From NCBI GenBank assembly GCA_965368515.1, contig CBDUNF010000003.1, positions 1-44,769 on the forward strand: a DNA stretch of 44,769 nucleotides, in the 5' to 3' direction. The notes under the pieces are model-generated. The model was not told the origin of the DNA. It made no database searches and saw only the letters and a program-made list of their open reading frames with translations. Every line of letters begins with the position of its first letter. Within the stretch, counting starts at the first letter, position 1. This document shows, in pieces, positions 9,303 to 17,474 of the stretch. Both the position numbers and the translations under genes were made by a program. This DNA comes from JAAETI01 sp965368515. Its GTDB lineage: Bacteria; Actinomycetota; Acidimicrobiia; Spongiisociales; UBA5794.

Positions 9303-10493
9303 TCAGTCCTTCGCCGACCGCCAGGCGGCCCGCAGCTTGGTCTTTTTGCCGGACTGCAGGATGGCGCCGCGGTAGATCCGGCCGCCGAGTTTCACCAGGA
9401 GCGCGGTTGTCACGATGAGGAGCGCGATCGCAACCACAACTTCCCAGACAGGAACCTCCGATGTTGTGGAGCGGACTGCCATCACCATTGGCGACCAGAA
9501 CGGGATGAACGAGGCGATCCGGTTGAACCAGAGATCGGGTTCGAGAAGAGCCATCTGTCCAAAGAAAAAGCCAGGCAGTATCAAGAGCACCGGCAGCATC
9601 GCCACGCCCTGCATGTCCTCTTGACGCGAAATGGTTGCCCCGAGCGCACCGTACATGAAGCTGTAGAAGGTGTACCCGAGTAGGTACCACAGGATCAGCA
9701 GTCCGAGCACCTTGACCCCAAGACCGGTCAGGTCGAAGTCCGCGAGGTCGGCAACCGAGACGGTGAAGATCAGCGCACCACCCAGGGCGATGATCTGGAT
9801 GAGGCCAAGCAGACCGATCCCGAGCACCTTTCCGATGAGCACCTGGGTTGGCCTCACGCGGGAGAGAACGACCTCGACCACCCGGGTCTGTTTCTCCTCC
9901 ATGACTCCCATCATGACGAACTGGCCGAACATGAGAATCGATATGTACAGCAGCATCAAGCCCACGAGTGCGGCGATTTCCGTTGCCTCGTCCTCTTCAG
10001 TTTCCACGGGTTCGACAGTCCGCTCGCTGAACTGAACCGGGAACAACAGGGCGCCGACCTCGTCTGCCGAGAGGCCCATGTCCGCCGCTGTGATCTGACG
10101 TTGGGTAGTTGCGATCCCCCCGGTGATTGCGGCGGAGAGGGGCAACGAAGACTCCTCCTGGAAGACGAGTTCGGATGTGTCATTGATGATTGCAGCGATT
10201 TCGCCCTCGGCCAGCGCCGTTTCCGCCGTTGCGATGTTGTCGAACGATTCCAGCTCGACATCAATGTCCAGCAGGGCTCCCTGTTCCACGATGGCTGCGT
10301 CCGCCCCACTCGGCAGGTCGCCGACCAGCCCGATGATGCTGGGGCCATCGTCACCGCTGGCGAGAGCGATCACCGGTCCAAGAATCACGACTATCCCGAC
10401 CGTGAGCACCATCGCCATGAGGAATGCCTTGCTCTTGGCCCGTTGCGTGAAATCTCGCTTGGCGAGTTCGAAGATCTGGCGGGTCGGGCTCAT
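9303..10493 (-). CDS. ABC-2 type exporter permease (NatB-like)
   Basis: Membrane subunit of an ABC exporter. Topology is typical of NatB/ABC-2: one helix near residues 25-45 (AFLMAMVLTVGIVVILGPVI), a large extracytoplasmic domain to about residue 175, then five to six clustered helices. The second block begins with the EEKQTRVVEVVLSRV amphipathic coupling segment that contacts the ATPase, followed by LIGKVLGIGLLGL. It ends in a basic tail (SGKKTKLRAAWRSAKD). Its ATG overlaps the stop of the upstream ATPase gene in a 4-base ATGA, so the two are translated together. The nearby divergent TipA-type regulator suggests export of a drug or toxic peptide; this is inference from context. Confidence 0.88.
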   Translation of the reverse strand: MSPTRQIFELAKRDFTQRAKSKAFLMAMVLTVGIVVILGPVIALASGDDGPSIIGLVGDLPSGADAAIVEQGALLDIDVELESFDNIATAETALAEGEIAAIINDTSELVFQEESSLPLSAAITGGIATTQRQITAADMGLSADEVGALLFPVQFSERTVEPVETEEDEATEIAALVGLMLLYISILMFGQFVMMGVMEEKQTRVVEVVLSRVRPTQVLIGKVLGIGLLGLIQIIALGGALIFTVSVADLADFDLTGLGVKVLGLLILWYLLGYTFYSFMYGALGATISRQEDMQGVAMLPVLLILPGFFFGQMALLEPDLWFNRIASFIPFWSPMVMAVRSTTSEVPVWEVVVAIALLIVTTALLVKLGGRIYRGAILQSGKKTKLRAAWRSAKD

Positions 10494-11371
10494 CGTCGCA
10501 CCGCCTCTCGGAACAGGTCTGTCAGGTTGGGTGGCTCAAAGGCGAATCGAGTCACCTCTCCCTCTGCGGCCGCTTTCTCCAGGATCGGCCCGATGTCGGC
10601 ATTGCGCCCGAGCACGTAGCGGTGACGGCTGTTGGCAACGGCAGTGTCGACACCTCTGATTGGTGCAGTCCACGGCAGACCATCGACCTCGACCTCCAGG
10701 AAGCGGGTGGGCGAACTGCGGCGGAGCTCGGTGACCTCGCCGTTGAGGACGGCAGTGCCGTGGTCGATGATCACCACGTCCTGACACACGTCTGCCACCA
10801 GATCCAACTGGTGGCTCGAGAACACAATGGCGGTCCCGCGGGCGGCGAGGTTGCGAAGAACGTCGGCCATGGTCTCAACTCCGAGCGGATCAAGACCGGC
10901 AAACGGCTCATCGAGGACGGCCACGATCGGGTTGTGCACCAACGCACATGCAAGCTGGACCCGTTGTTGGTTCCCGTGGGAGAGCTCCTCGAGCTTCGAG
11001 TCGGCGCGGTCTTGCAGGCCGAGCTCGTTGAGCCAACGACCAGCGGCCCCGGCCGCCTCTTGGTTGCTCAGCCCGGAGAGCCTTCCGAAATAGGTGACCT
11101 GCTCACCGATCCTCATCTTTGGGTAGAGCCCTCGTTCCTCCGGCATGTAACCGAAGCGCAGCTTGGTCGCCTCATCGATCCTGTCGCCATTCCACGTGAC
11201 GTGACCGGCTTCGGGGTTAATGAGACCGAAGACACAACGCATAGCCGTTGTCTTGCCCGCACCGTTTGGTCCGAGGAATCCAAGGATTCTTCCGGGGTGA
11301 ACGTCGAAGCTGAGTCCGTTCAGGGCGGTGACGTCACCAAAGCGTTTGTGAAGATCATCAAATACAAGCAT
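10490..11371 (-). CDS. ABC exporter ATPase subunit
   Basis: Nucleotide-binding subunit of the exporter, energising the permease at 9303-10493. Walker A GPNGAGKTT is at about residues 34-42, the Q-loop lies in FGYMPEERGLY, the signature is the degenerate LSHGNQQRVQLA (His for Gly), Walker B is VAVLDEPFAGLD, and the switch His is in VFSSHQLDLV. A C-terminal 80-residue extension follows, as in NatA/DrrA-type ATPases. The start at 11371 is supported by GGAGG 6 bases upstream. The gene is divergent from the TipA-type regulator, with about 140 bases between the two starts. Confidence 0.93.
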   Translation of the reverse strand: MLVFDDLHKRFGDVTALNGLSFDVHPGRILGFLGPNGAGKTTAMRCVFGLINPEAGHVTWNGDRIDEATKLRFGYMPEERGLYPKMRIGEQVTYFGRLSGLSNQEAAGAAGRWLNELGLQDRADSKLEELSHGNQQRVQLACALVHNPIVAVLDEPFAGLDPLGVETMADVLRNLAARGTAIVFSSHQLDLVADVCQDVVIIDHGTAVLNGEVTELRRSSPTRFLEVEVDGLPWTAPIRGVDTAVANSRHRYVLGRNADIGPILEKAAAEGEVTRFAFEPPNLTDLFREAVRR

Positions 11372-11475
11372 GCCTGCCTCCGACTGCTAAGTGCTAGTTC
11401 AGCGGGTTGCTCCACCGGTCGCAAGTGGCTGGATTCAGCATTGTGTATGTGCATCAATCCTCCGAACGAAATCGC

Positions 11476-11506
11476 TTGACCCTCACGTAACGTGAGGGTG
11501 TACCGT
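11476..11506 (+). promoter_or_regulatory. MerR/TipA-type promoter with perfect 19-bp palindromic operator
   Basis: TTGACC (-35, 11476-11481) and TACCGT (-10, 11501-11506) are separated by 19 bases, the over-long spacer that MerR-family activators compensate by twisting DNA. The palindrome CCCTCACGTAACGTGAGGG at 11480-11498 has perfect 9-bp arms around one central base and fills the spacer. It closely resembles the known TipA operator (from memory of the family). The predicted transcript starts at or next to the ATG at 11513, so the mRNA is leaderless and the gene autoregulated. Confidence 0.85.
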
Positions 11507-11512
11507 GCCTAT

Positions 11513-12271
11513 ATGGCAGAAGAACTGACAGTCGGAGCCGTGGCCCGATTGGCCGGAGTAACTGTGCGCACGTTGCACCACTATGACGAGATCGGTCTGG
11601 TGGAGCCTGCCGGGCGCACCGATTCTGGGTACCGAACGTACGGCGCCAAGGAGTTGGAGCGACTCCAGGAGGTGTTGTTCTTCCGCGAGCTGGGGTTCTC
11701 GTTAGAAACGATAAGAGACATAATCGGGCGGCCCAGCTACTCGAGGGCGGCCGCCCTGGAACAACAACGCGAGTTGCTCGTCATGCATGCGGATCGCCTG
11801 CTGACGATGGTTGATGCCATCGACCGAGCCGTGCTCGCCGAGACAACGGGAGTCAAGATGTCAAGTGAAGAGATGCTCGAGGTCTTTGGGGATTTCGACC
11901 CGGCCCAGTACGAGGAAGAGGCCAAGGAACGCTGGGGCGAGTCCGATGCTTTCAAGCAGTCGGTGCAGCGGACTTCCGGCTACACCAAGGATGACTGGGT
12001 CACTATCGGTGCCGAGAACGACGCCATCAACCAGTCCTTCCTCGCTCTGATGGCTGCAGACACGCCCGCAGATGACCCGGCTGCGATGGATGTCGCCGAA
12101 CAGCACCGAGCCCACATCACCAAGTGGTACTACGACTGTTCGATGGAGATTCACGCCGGTTTGGGCCAGATGTACGTCGCCGATGTCCGCTTCAAGGAGA
12201 ACATCGACAAAGCAGGCGAAGGCCTCGCCGAGTACATGTCAGCCGCCATCGCCGCCAACGCGGCGCGGTAG
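11513..12271 (+). CDS. TipA-type MerR transcriptional activator with TipAS antibiotic-binding domain
   Basis: Drug-responsive regulator. Residues 1-75 are a MerR winged-helix domain (ELTVGAVARLAGVTVRTLHHYDEIGL; GYRTYGAKELERL; FFRELGFSLETIRDII), then a long dimerisation helix with QQRELLVMHADRLL. Residues from about 105 match the all-helical TipAS domain that in TipAL traps thiopeptide antibiotics (FDPAQYEEEAKERWG; the HRAHITKWYYDCS helix; GLGQMYVADVRF; NIDKAGEGLAEYMSAAI). The length of 252 residues is normal for TipAL. The frame extends to a GTG at 11492, but that lies inside the operator, so ATG 11513 is chosen. The likely target besides itself is the divergent ABC exporter. Confidence 0.93.
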   Translation: MAEELTVGAVARLAGVTVRTLHHYDEIGLVEPAGRTDSGYRTYGAKELERLQEVLFFRELGFSLETIRDIIGRPSYSRAAALEQQRELLVMHADRLLTMVDAIDRAVLAETTGVKMSSEEMLEVFGDFDPAQYEEEAKERWGESDAFKQSVQRTSGYTKDDWVTIGAENDAINQSFLALMAADTPADDPAAMDVAEQHRAHITKWYYDCSMEIHAGLGQMYVADVRFKENIDKAGEGLAEYMSAAIAANAAR

Positions 12272-12301
12272 GGACCTCATTCTGGGAGTTCATCCACACC
12301 G

Positions 12302-12320
12302 TCCCCCGACAGTCGGGGGA
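12302..12320. terminator. Hairpin between convergent genes, possible bidirectional terminator
   Basis: TCCCCCG (12302-12308) and CGGGGGA (12314-12320) form a perfect 7-bp stem with a 5-base ACAGT loop. It lies between the stop of the TipA-type gene and the stop of the convergent sensor kinase. No T-tract follows on either strand, so intrinsic termination is uncertain. Confidence 0.5.
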
Positions 12321-12346
12321 TGGTGCCCCGCACTCGTGCCGGCAAT

Positions 12347-13549
12347 CTAGGCGATGGCCGGCGCCTCGCTGGAAACGAAGGGCAGGGCAATCAAGAACGT
12401 GGTCCCTTCGCCGGGTGTACTCTCGAACGAAAGGTTTCCCCCGTGCTCCTCGATTACCGAATGAGCTATGGCTAGACCCTGACCTGATCCCTTTCCAACG
12501 TCCTTGGTTGTGAAGAATGGTTCGAGAATGCGGTCCTGGATGCTCGCAGGAATCCCCGCACCGTCGTCAGCGATCTTGATCACCACATCGTCGTCTTGCA
12601 CGAAGGTACTGACGCGTATTGCGCCTCTCTCCCCGGGCGTGATTCGCTCCTCGATAGCGTGAGCAGCGTTCACAACGACGTTGAGGACAACCTGTTTGAT
12701 CGGACCCGCCAGGATCGGGACCTTGGGGATGCGGGAGTCAAGGCCGCTGAGGTCCATTTCGGCCACGTTCTTCCACTCGCCTCGGGCAACCGCACAGGTG
12801 ACCGTAATGAGTTCGTTGAGGTCTTCCTCCACCTTCTCCGTCGACCCCGGATGGGCAAAGGACTTGAGCGCCTTGACGATCGAGGCCACTTGGCCGATGC
12901 CTTCCAGGCTTTCCTCGATTGCACCGGGGACCTCCTCAGAGAGGAATTCCACGTCGGCTTGATCGGCAACCGCGTTATAGGCCTCGACGATGCCGGCGAC
13001 CTCGCTCACGTCCCGCACCGCATCCGCAAGATGAGATGCGGCAGACGCTACGTTGAGCAGACCTGTGAGCGACTGCTCGACAAAGCGGGTGTTGTCGCTG
13101 ATGTACTGGATCGGAGTGTTTATCTCGTGTGCGATGCCGGCCGCAAGCCCTCCGATTGCCTCGAGCTTCTGGGCGTTCAGCAGTTCGGCTTGGGTCGCGG
13201 AGAGAGTATCCATCGCGTTCTGGAGTTCGGCAGTTCGAGTACGCACGGTCTGCTCGATCGACTGCCGGATCCGAACCAGGCGGCTGTGAAAGTGGCCTAT
13301 CGCGTAGCCCGTCACGCCGAGTACGAAGGGCGCCAGATCCACTATGTACAGGACAGGTTGTGCGGCGTGAGCCTCGCCGATCCCATTGACGCTTGATGAT
13401 GACATCGCCGCTAGCCATCCGAACAGTGGGAAGGACGCTCCAAAGACGGTGGCCGCCAGCAACCAACGAATCTGGATGCAGCGCTGCCGGCTGGCACACG
13501 ATTGGTCGGGGCTGGTGGGGCAGTCGTGAGTGTCGGCAGACGGGGTCAT
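12347..13549 (-). CDS. Membrane sensor histidine kinase, NtrB-like core (tandem paralogue 2)
   Basis: Two-component sensor. From ATG 13549: an N-terminal His/Cys cluster (H8, C10, C18, C24), TM1 at about 29-50, TM2 at about 65-86 (VLYIVDLAPFVLGVTG), a coiled-coil linker, and a dimerisation domain GGLAAGIAHEINTP with phospho-acceptor His141. An unusually long helical insert of about 90 residues precedes the HATPase domain, which has its N box at NVVVNAAHA and G boxes DDGAGIP and GSGQGLAIAHSVIEEHGG. The HEINTP sequence is of the type seen in oxygen or redox and NtrB-like kinases. The frame extends 31 codons upstream, but ATG 13549 gives a 4-base ATGA overlap with the preceding kinase gene. No response regulator is adjacent. 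Confidence 0.9.
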   Translation of the reverse strand: MTPSADTHDCPTSPDQSCASRQRCIQIRWLLAATVFGASFPLFGWLAAMSSSSVNGIGEAHAAQPVLYIVDLAPFVLGVTGYAIGHFHSRLVRIRQSIEQTVRTRTAELQNAMDTLSATQAELLNAQKLEAIGGLAAGIAHEINTPIQYISDNTRFVEQSLTGLLNVASAASHLADAVRDVSEVAGIVEAYNAVADQADVEFLSEEVPGAIEESLEGIGQVASIVKALKSFAHPGSTEKVEEDLNELITVTCAVARGEWKNVAEMDLSGLDSRIPKVPILAGPIKQVVLNVVVNAAHAIEERITPGERGAIRVSTFVQDDDVVIKIADDGAGIPASIQDRILEPFFTTKDVGKGSGQGLAIAHSVIEEHGGNLSFESTPGEGTTFLIALPFVSSEAPAIA

Positions 13550-14619
13550 AACAGCACTCCCTCCGGGTGGCCGGCGATGGCGCCCGGGTTGTCTTGGTGA
13601 TGCTCCTGCATCAACGGAAGATGGAGTTCGAACGAAGTCCAACCGTCGTCTCGGCTGTACAAGACCTCACCGCCCATCAGTCGGGCTAGCTTCCGACTGA
13701 CCGTCAACCCGAGACCGATGGACTCGGTACGACCGGGGTCGTCGTGGGCCGTACCAAACGGGGAGAAGATGCGATCGAGGTGACCATCGGGAACCCCGGT
13801 GCCGTTGTCTTTAACGGCAAGTACTGCGATGTCGCCCTCCGCATAGACCTCAACAATGACCTTCTCGCCTCCATACCGGTCGGCGTTGGTGATGAGGTTC
13901 CGAACGATCTGGTGAATTCGAACGGCGTCGCCGACCGCGGTTACCTCTTCAATCCGGGTCGGATCAACATCTACCTTGCAGACCTCGATCATCCTGCACA
14001 GTTCCTCGTCGAGCCGTAGCTCATCCGCAGCGATCGACAAGTGTCCATTCTCGACACGGGCAGCCACGAGGAGGTCCTCGACGATGGCTGCCACTTCCTT
14101 GCTCTCACTGGAGATCAGACCGAGGAGCTCGCTTTGCTCGCCTGGAGAGATCTCCGTATCCGGCTCGATGAGCGTTTGGGCCAGCCCGACTACCGACGTG
14201 AGGGGCGTGCGTAGCTCGTGGCTGACACTGGCAATGAAACGATCCTTCTCGGTTTGGACGGCAGAGAGATGTGCAAGAGCCTGCTCGAGTTCTGCCGTTC
14301 TCCTGTGGACGGTTTGTTCAATGGAGTGCCTGGTCTTGAGAAGACGAGCATGGAAGTGGCCGATGACAAAACCCGTCACGCCAAGCACCAGTGGTGCCAC
14401 ATCGACGATGTAGAGGACAGGCTGAGTGCGGTGGGCCGACGCCAATCCAGCTGCGGCTGAGTCCGCGGTTGCGACTAGCCAACCGACGATAGGGAACAGG
14501 GCGCCGAATACGGCGCCGCCAATGAGCCATCGCGTTTGGACGCACCGTTGCCGGTTGGCACATGGTGCTGTCGCGGCGTCGCAGGCGTGGTCGGAGATGT
14601 CTCCGCCTGGGGCGGCCAT
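13546..14619 (-). CDS. Membrane sensor histidine kinase, classical HisKA core (tandem paralogue 1)
   Basis: Sensor kinase sharing its first 120 residues with its downstream neighbour: the same His/Cys cluster (H11, C13, C20, C26 with the motif NRQRC), TM1 at 31-52, the helix VLYIVDVAPLVLGVTG at 69-84, the IGHFH motif, and the coiled coil RHSIEQTVHRRTAELEQA. The kinase half differs: SVSHELRTPL with phospho-acceptor His134, then a compact HATPase with NLITNADRYGG, DNGTGVP and GLGLTVSRKLARLMGG. The sensor has been duplicated and joined to two kinase types. The Cys/His set sits on the predicted cytoplasmic side just before TM1 and could bind a metal, haem or Fe-S cluster; this is inference. The gene is divergent from lutABC, 101 bases away. 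Confidence 0.9.
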   Translation of the reverse strand: MAAPGGDISDHACDAATAPCANRQRCVQTRWLIGGAVFGALFPIVGWLVATADSAAAGLASAHRTQPVLYIVDVAPLVLGVTGFVIGHFHARLLKTRHSIEQTVHRRTAELEQALAHLSAVQTEKDRFIASVSHELRTPLTSVVGLAQTLIEPDTEISPGEQSELLGLISSESKEVAAIVEDLLVAARVENGHLSIAADELRLDEELCRMIEVCKVDVDPTRIEEVTAVGDAVRIHQIVRNLITNADRYGGEKVIVEVYAEGDIAVLAVKDNGTGVPDGHLDRIFSPFGTAHDDPGRTESIGLGLTVSRKLARLMGGEVLYSRDDGWTSFELHLPLMQEHHQDNPGAIAGHPEGVLL

Positions 14620-14720
14620 CCTGTGTTGCTCCTTAGATCAGTCTCTTGTCCTGTCGGCAGGCCCGATGGTGCGATAAGCGCGCTGGTGGGCTCGCTGTGG
14701 CGCCCGGTTAGGCTGCCCGC

Positions 14721-15449
14721 ATGCCCGTTCAGCTGTTTGTAACTTGCTTGGTCAACAGCCTCTATCCGAATGTGGGTAAGGCGACGGTTGCCCTGCTGGA
14801 ACATGCCGGGTTCGCGGTGCAGTTTCCGTTCGACCAGACGTGCTGTGGCCAGCCGGCGTTCAACGGGGGCTTTGCCGCCGAGGCCAGGACTCAGGCGAAA
14901 CAGACGCTCGATGTGCTGGATGCCACTGAAGGACCCATCGTGATTCCCTCGGGCTCGTGTGCGGCGATGATCATCCATCACAACGCCGAGCTACTCGCAG
15001 AGGATGCCGAATACGCGGCGAAGGCGGATCGGGTTGCCGCCCGCACCAAGGAACTCACGCAATTCCTGGTTGAAGATGCCGGGCTGGAGTTATCTGGAGC
15101 AGGGTGCGACGGGTGCACCGCGACGTATCACGCTTCGTGTCATGGTTTGCGCTGGCTGGGGGTTCTCGACGAGCCAAAGGACCTGTTGCATGAGGCCGGC
15201 GTCCACCGTGTTGACCTCGAGGGCGAGGATGAATGCTGCGGTTTCGGTGGGCTCTTCTCGGTCAAGGCTCCCGAAGTGTCGGCTGCGATGATGGATACCA
15301 AGATCAAGGCCATCCAAGCCAGTGGCGCCGACGTCGTAGTTGGTGTCGATGTGAGTTGCCTGATGCACATTGGTGGCGGGTTGAAGCGCCGCAACAGCCC
15401 GGTCGCCGTCAAACACGTCGCCGAACTCCTTGCCAAGGACCTCTTGTGA
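14721..15449 (+). CDS. lutA: L-lactate oxidation Fe-S subunit LutA (LldE)
   Basis: Cysteine-rich electron-transfer subunit of the LutABC complex that oxidises L-lactate to pyruvate at the membrane. Two CCG domains are visible: DQTCCGQPAFN with C41-C42, and DECCGFGGLFSVKAPE in the C-terminal half. Each is followed by a Cys-containing strand (PSGSCAAM; VDVSCLMHIGGG), the arrangement seen in heterodisulfide-reductase-like subunits. The length of 242 residues is standard. ATG 14721 is preceded by TAGGCT at 14709-14714 with a 6-base gap and no Shine-Dalgarno sequence, so the operon mRNA is probably leaderless. Its stop overlaps the GTG of lutB (GTGA). No lactate permease lies in the window. Confidence 0.93.
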   Translation: MPVQLFVTCLVNSLYPNVGKATVALLEHAGFAVQFPFDQTCCGQPAFNGGFAAEARTQAKQTLDVLDATEGPIVIPSGSCAAMIIHHNAELLAEDAEYAAKADRVAARTKELTQFLVEDAGLELSGAGCDGCTATYHASCHGLRWLGVLDEPKDLLHEAGVHRVDLEGEDECCGFGGLFSVKAPEVSAAMMDTKIKAIQASGADVVVGVDVSCLMHIGGGLKRRNSPVAVKHVAELLAKDLL

Positions 15450-16834
15450 AGCCGATCACCTTCCGCGGTCGAATTCAAGATGCCTTCGCCGAGGGTGTTC
15501 CCATTGCGATCAACAACGGCGCCCGCGGTCACTACAACAAGCGGGTGCTGGCGTCAGCAGCGTTCCCGCAGATGGAGGACATGCGAGATCGGGCGCGGCT
15601 GATCCGAGCCGAGGTGCTCAGCAGCCTCGATGAGCATCTGGCGACGTTCGCCGACTCGGTGGAGCGGCGCGGTGGCTCGGTGTTCTTCGCTGCAGATGCG
15701 GCGGAGGCCAATGAATACATCGTGAACCTGGCTAGGGCCGAGGGAGTCACGAGAGCAGTCAAGGTCAAGTCGATGGTCACCGAGGAGATCCATCTCAACG
15801 CGGCTCTGGAAGCTGCCGGCGTCGAGCCTGTCGAGACTGACCTTGGCGAGTTCATCGTCCAGCTCGCCGGGGAGACGCCGTCCCACATCATCGCTCCTGT
15901 GCTGCACAAGGACCGATACGACGTGGGCAAGCTGTTTGCGGAGAAGCTCGGCGTCGAATACACCGACAAGCCGTCAGAGTTGAACGACATTGCCCGCACA
16001 CACCTTCGCGAGCGGTTCTTGACCGCCGAGATGGGGATCAGCGGAGCCAACTTCGCCGTGGCTGAGGATGGGGCGATCGCTCTCGTCACCAATGAGGGCA
16101 ACGGCAGGATCTGCACCACGGCGCCACGAATTCATGTCGCCGTGATGGGGATGGAGCGGTTGGTGCGAGACCGGGCTGATCTTGCGGTGATGCTCGAGGT
16201 CTTGGCGCGATCGGCAACCGGTCAAGCGCTGTCCGTCTACTCGAACATCGTTTCCGGACCACGACGTGCCGGTGAGCCCGATGGCCCGGATCAATTCCAC
16301 GTTGTGATTGTTGATAACGGGCGGAGCGCAACGTTGGGTTCGGCGGTTGCCGAGATCCTCTACTGCATTCGTTGTGGTGCCTGCCTCAACGCCTGCCCTG
16401 TGTATCGGCATGTGGGCGGCCATGCCTACGGGTCGGTCTATCCGGGGCCGATCGGCAAGGTTGTTACCCCGTCTCTGTTCGGTTTGGAACACTGGCATGA
16501 GCTGCCGTCGGTTTCATCCTTGTGCGGAGCCTGCGAGGAGGTGTGCCCGGTGCGCATCCAGATCCCCAAGCTTCTCGTCGAGTTGCGGCAGCAAACCACG
16601 GCCCACACGCCGCGCTCTATCCGGTTGGGTCTTGCCGGGTATGCCTGGCTGACCACACGGCCGCTGCTATTCCGCGTTGTCACGCGAGGTGCCGCGCTCT
16701 TTGGTCGCCTCTGGGGCCGGGACGGCTGGCTGCGCAAGATCCCGTTCTTGCTACGCGGCTGGACGGAGAAACGAGAGATGCCGGCCCCGGCCGCGCAGAC
16801 ATTCAGCGACTGGTGGAAACACCGTGAGACGTGA
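15446..16834 (+). CDS. lutB: L-lactate oxidation Fe-S protein LutB (LldF)
   Basis: Largest subunit of LutABC, 462 residues. The LUD domain fills about residues 60-300 (FFAADAAEANEYIVNLA; VKSMVTEEIHLN; GANFAVAEDGAIALVTNEGN). A bacterial-type 4Fe-4S domain follows, with CIRCGACLNACPVYRHVGG and CGACEEVCPVRIQIP, giving two 4Fe-4S clusters. The GTG at 15446 is chosen because it makes the 4-base GTGA overlap with lutA and gives the family N-terminus KPITFRGRIQDAF. The open frame running back to 15233 lies inside lutA and is not coding. It passes electrons between lactate and the quinone pool together with LutA and LutC. Confidence 0.95.
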   Translation: MKPITFRGRIQDAFAEGVPIAINNGARGHYNKRVLASAAFPQMEDMRDRARLIRAEVLSSLDEHLATFADSVERRGGSVFFAADAAEANEYIVNLARAEGVTRAVKVKSMVTEEIHLNAALEAAGVEPVETDLGEFIVQLAGETPSHIIAPVLHKDRYDVGKLFAEKLGVEYTDKPSELNDIARTHLRERFLTAEMGISGANFAVAEDGAIALVTNEGNGRICTTAPRIHVAVMGMERLVRDRADLAVMLEVLARSATGQALSVYSNIVSGPRRAGEPDGPDQFHVVIVDNGRSATLGSAVAEILYCIRCGACLNACPVYRHVGGHAYGSVYPGPIGKVVTPSLFGLEHWHELPSVSSLCGACEEVCPVRIQIPKLLVELRQQTTAHTPRSIRLGLAGYAWLTTRPLLFRVVTRGAALFGRLWGRDGWLRKIPFLLRGWTEKREMPAPAAQTFSDWWKHRET

Positions 16835-17462
16835 GCAGTTTCTGGGTCGTGTGAGCAGCGCTCTGCGAGGAGCGGAACTTCCCGACGTTTCCGGTCCCGC
16901 CCACGCCCCCGAGATCATCTTCGCCGATCCCGTCGCGAGGTTCGTCGCACAGGCGGAGAGTGTTGCCGCCGATGTAGTTCGGGTGACCGGTGGACTTGGT
17001 GCCCTTGCTGCGGTAGGGACCACCTTTGGCGGAGAGCGAGATTACATCGCATGGGATGGCCTGGAGGAGATCGTCCCCGGTTGGAACCGGTGGGTATCCG
17101 AATCCGGCCGGAACCGGGTTGATGCCGATGTTCGGGACCGGGCTGCGGATCACGAGCGTGTCGGGGCCGTGACGATCGGCGTTACCACTGCCGACGTTGC
17201 GATAGCGGCAAGTGGTTCGGTCGTGCTGGCCCACGGGCCGGGCAGGCCTAGATCTGCCTCGCTGCTGGTCGAGCGCCACATCGTGCTGTTGCCAATTGAC
17301 CGGATCGTCCATTCCCTGAGCGAGGCGCTCGACCGTGTTGGATGGGACGACAACTCGAACATTGCTGTGATAACAGGGCCCAGCCGCACCGGTGATATCG
17401 AGTCGATTCTCACCCTTGGCGTGCATGGGCCCCGTCATCTTCAAATTGTTTTGATTGGTTAG
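16824..17462 (+). CDS. lutC: L-lactate oxidation protein LutC (LldG)
   Basis: LUD-domain subunit of LutABC, 212 residues. Landmarks: RREQFLGRVSSAL at the N-terminus, and VTIGVTTADVAIAASGSV with HGPGRPRSASLLVERHIVL in the C-terminal half, ending in an SRTGDIESILTLGVHGP segment, the usual LUD signature. The GTG at 16824 is preferred because it starts the recognisable N-terminus and overlaps lutB by 11 bases. The gene ends 12 bases from the convergent lipoprotein gene. No LutR-type regulator is adjacent; the tandem kinases across the divergent gap are the nearest signalling genes. Confidence 0.93.
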   Translation: MRREQFLGRVSSALRGAELPDVSGPAHAPEIIFADPVARFVAQAESVAADVVRVTGGLGALAAVGTTFGGERDYIAWDGLEEIVPGWNRWVSESGRNRVDADVRDRAADHERVGAVTIGVTTADVAIAASGSVVLAHGPGRPRSASLLVERHIVLLPIDRIVHSLSEALDRVGWDDNSNIAVITGPSRTGDIESILTLGVHGPRHLQIVLIG

Positions 17463-17474
17463 CCGGCGTTGTCG

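Noticed and set aside
11492..11512. GTG start seven codons upstream for the TipA-type regulator
   Set aside because: It falls inside the operator palindrome and -10 box; the ATG at 11513 matches the normal MerR N-terminus.
15233..15445. Upstream extension of the lutB frame
   Set aside because: It runs inside lutA; the GTGA overlap start at 15446 gives the normal LutB N-terminus.
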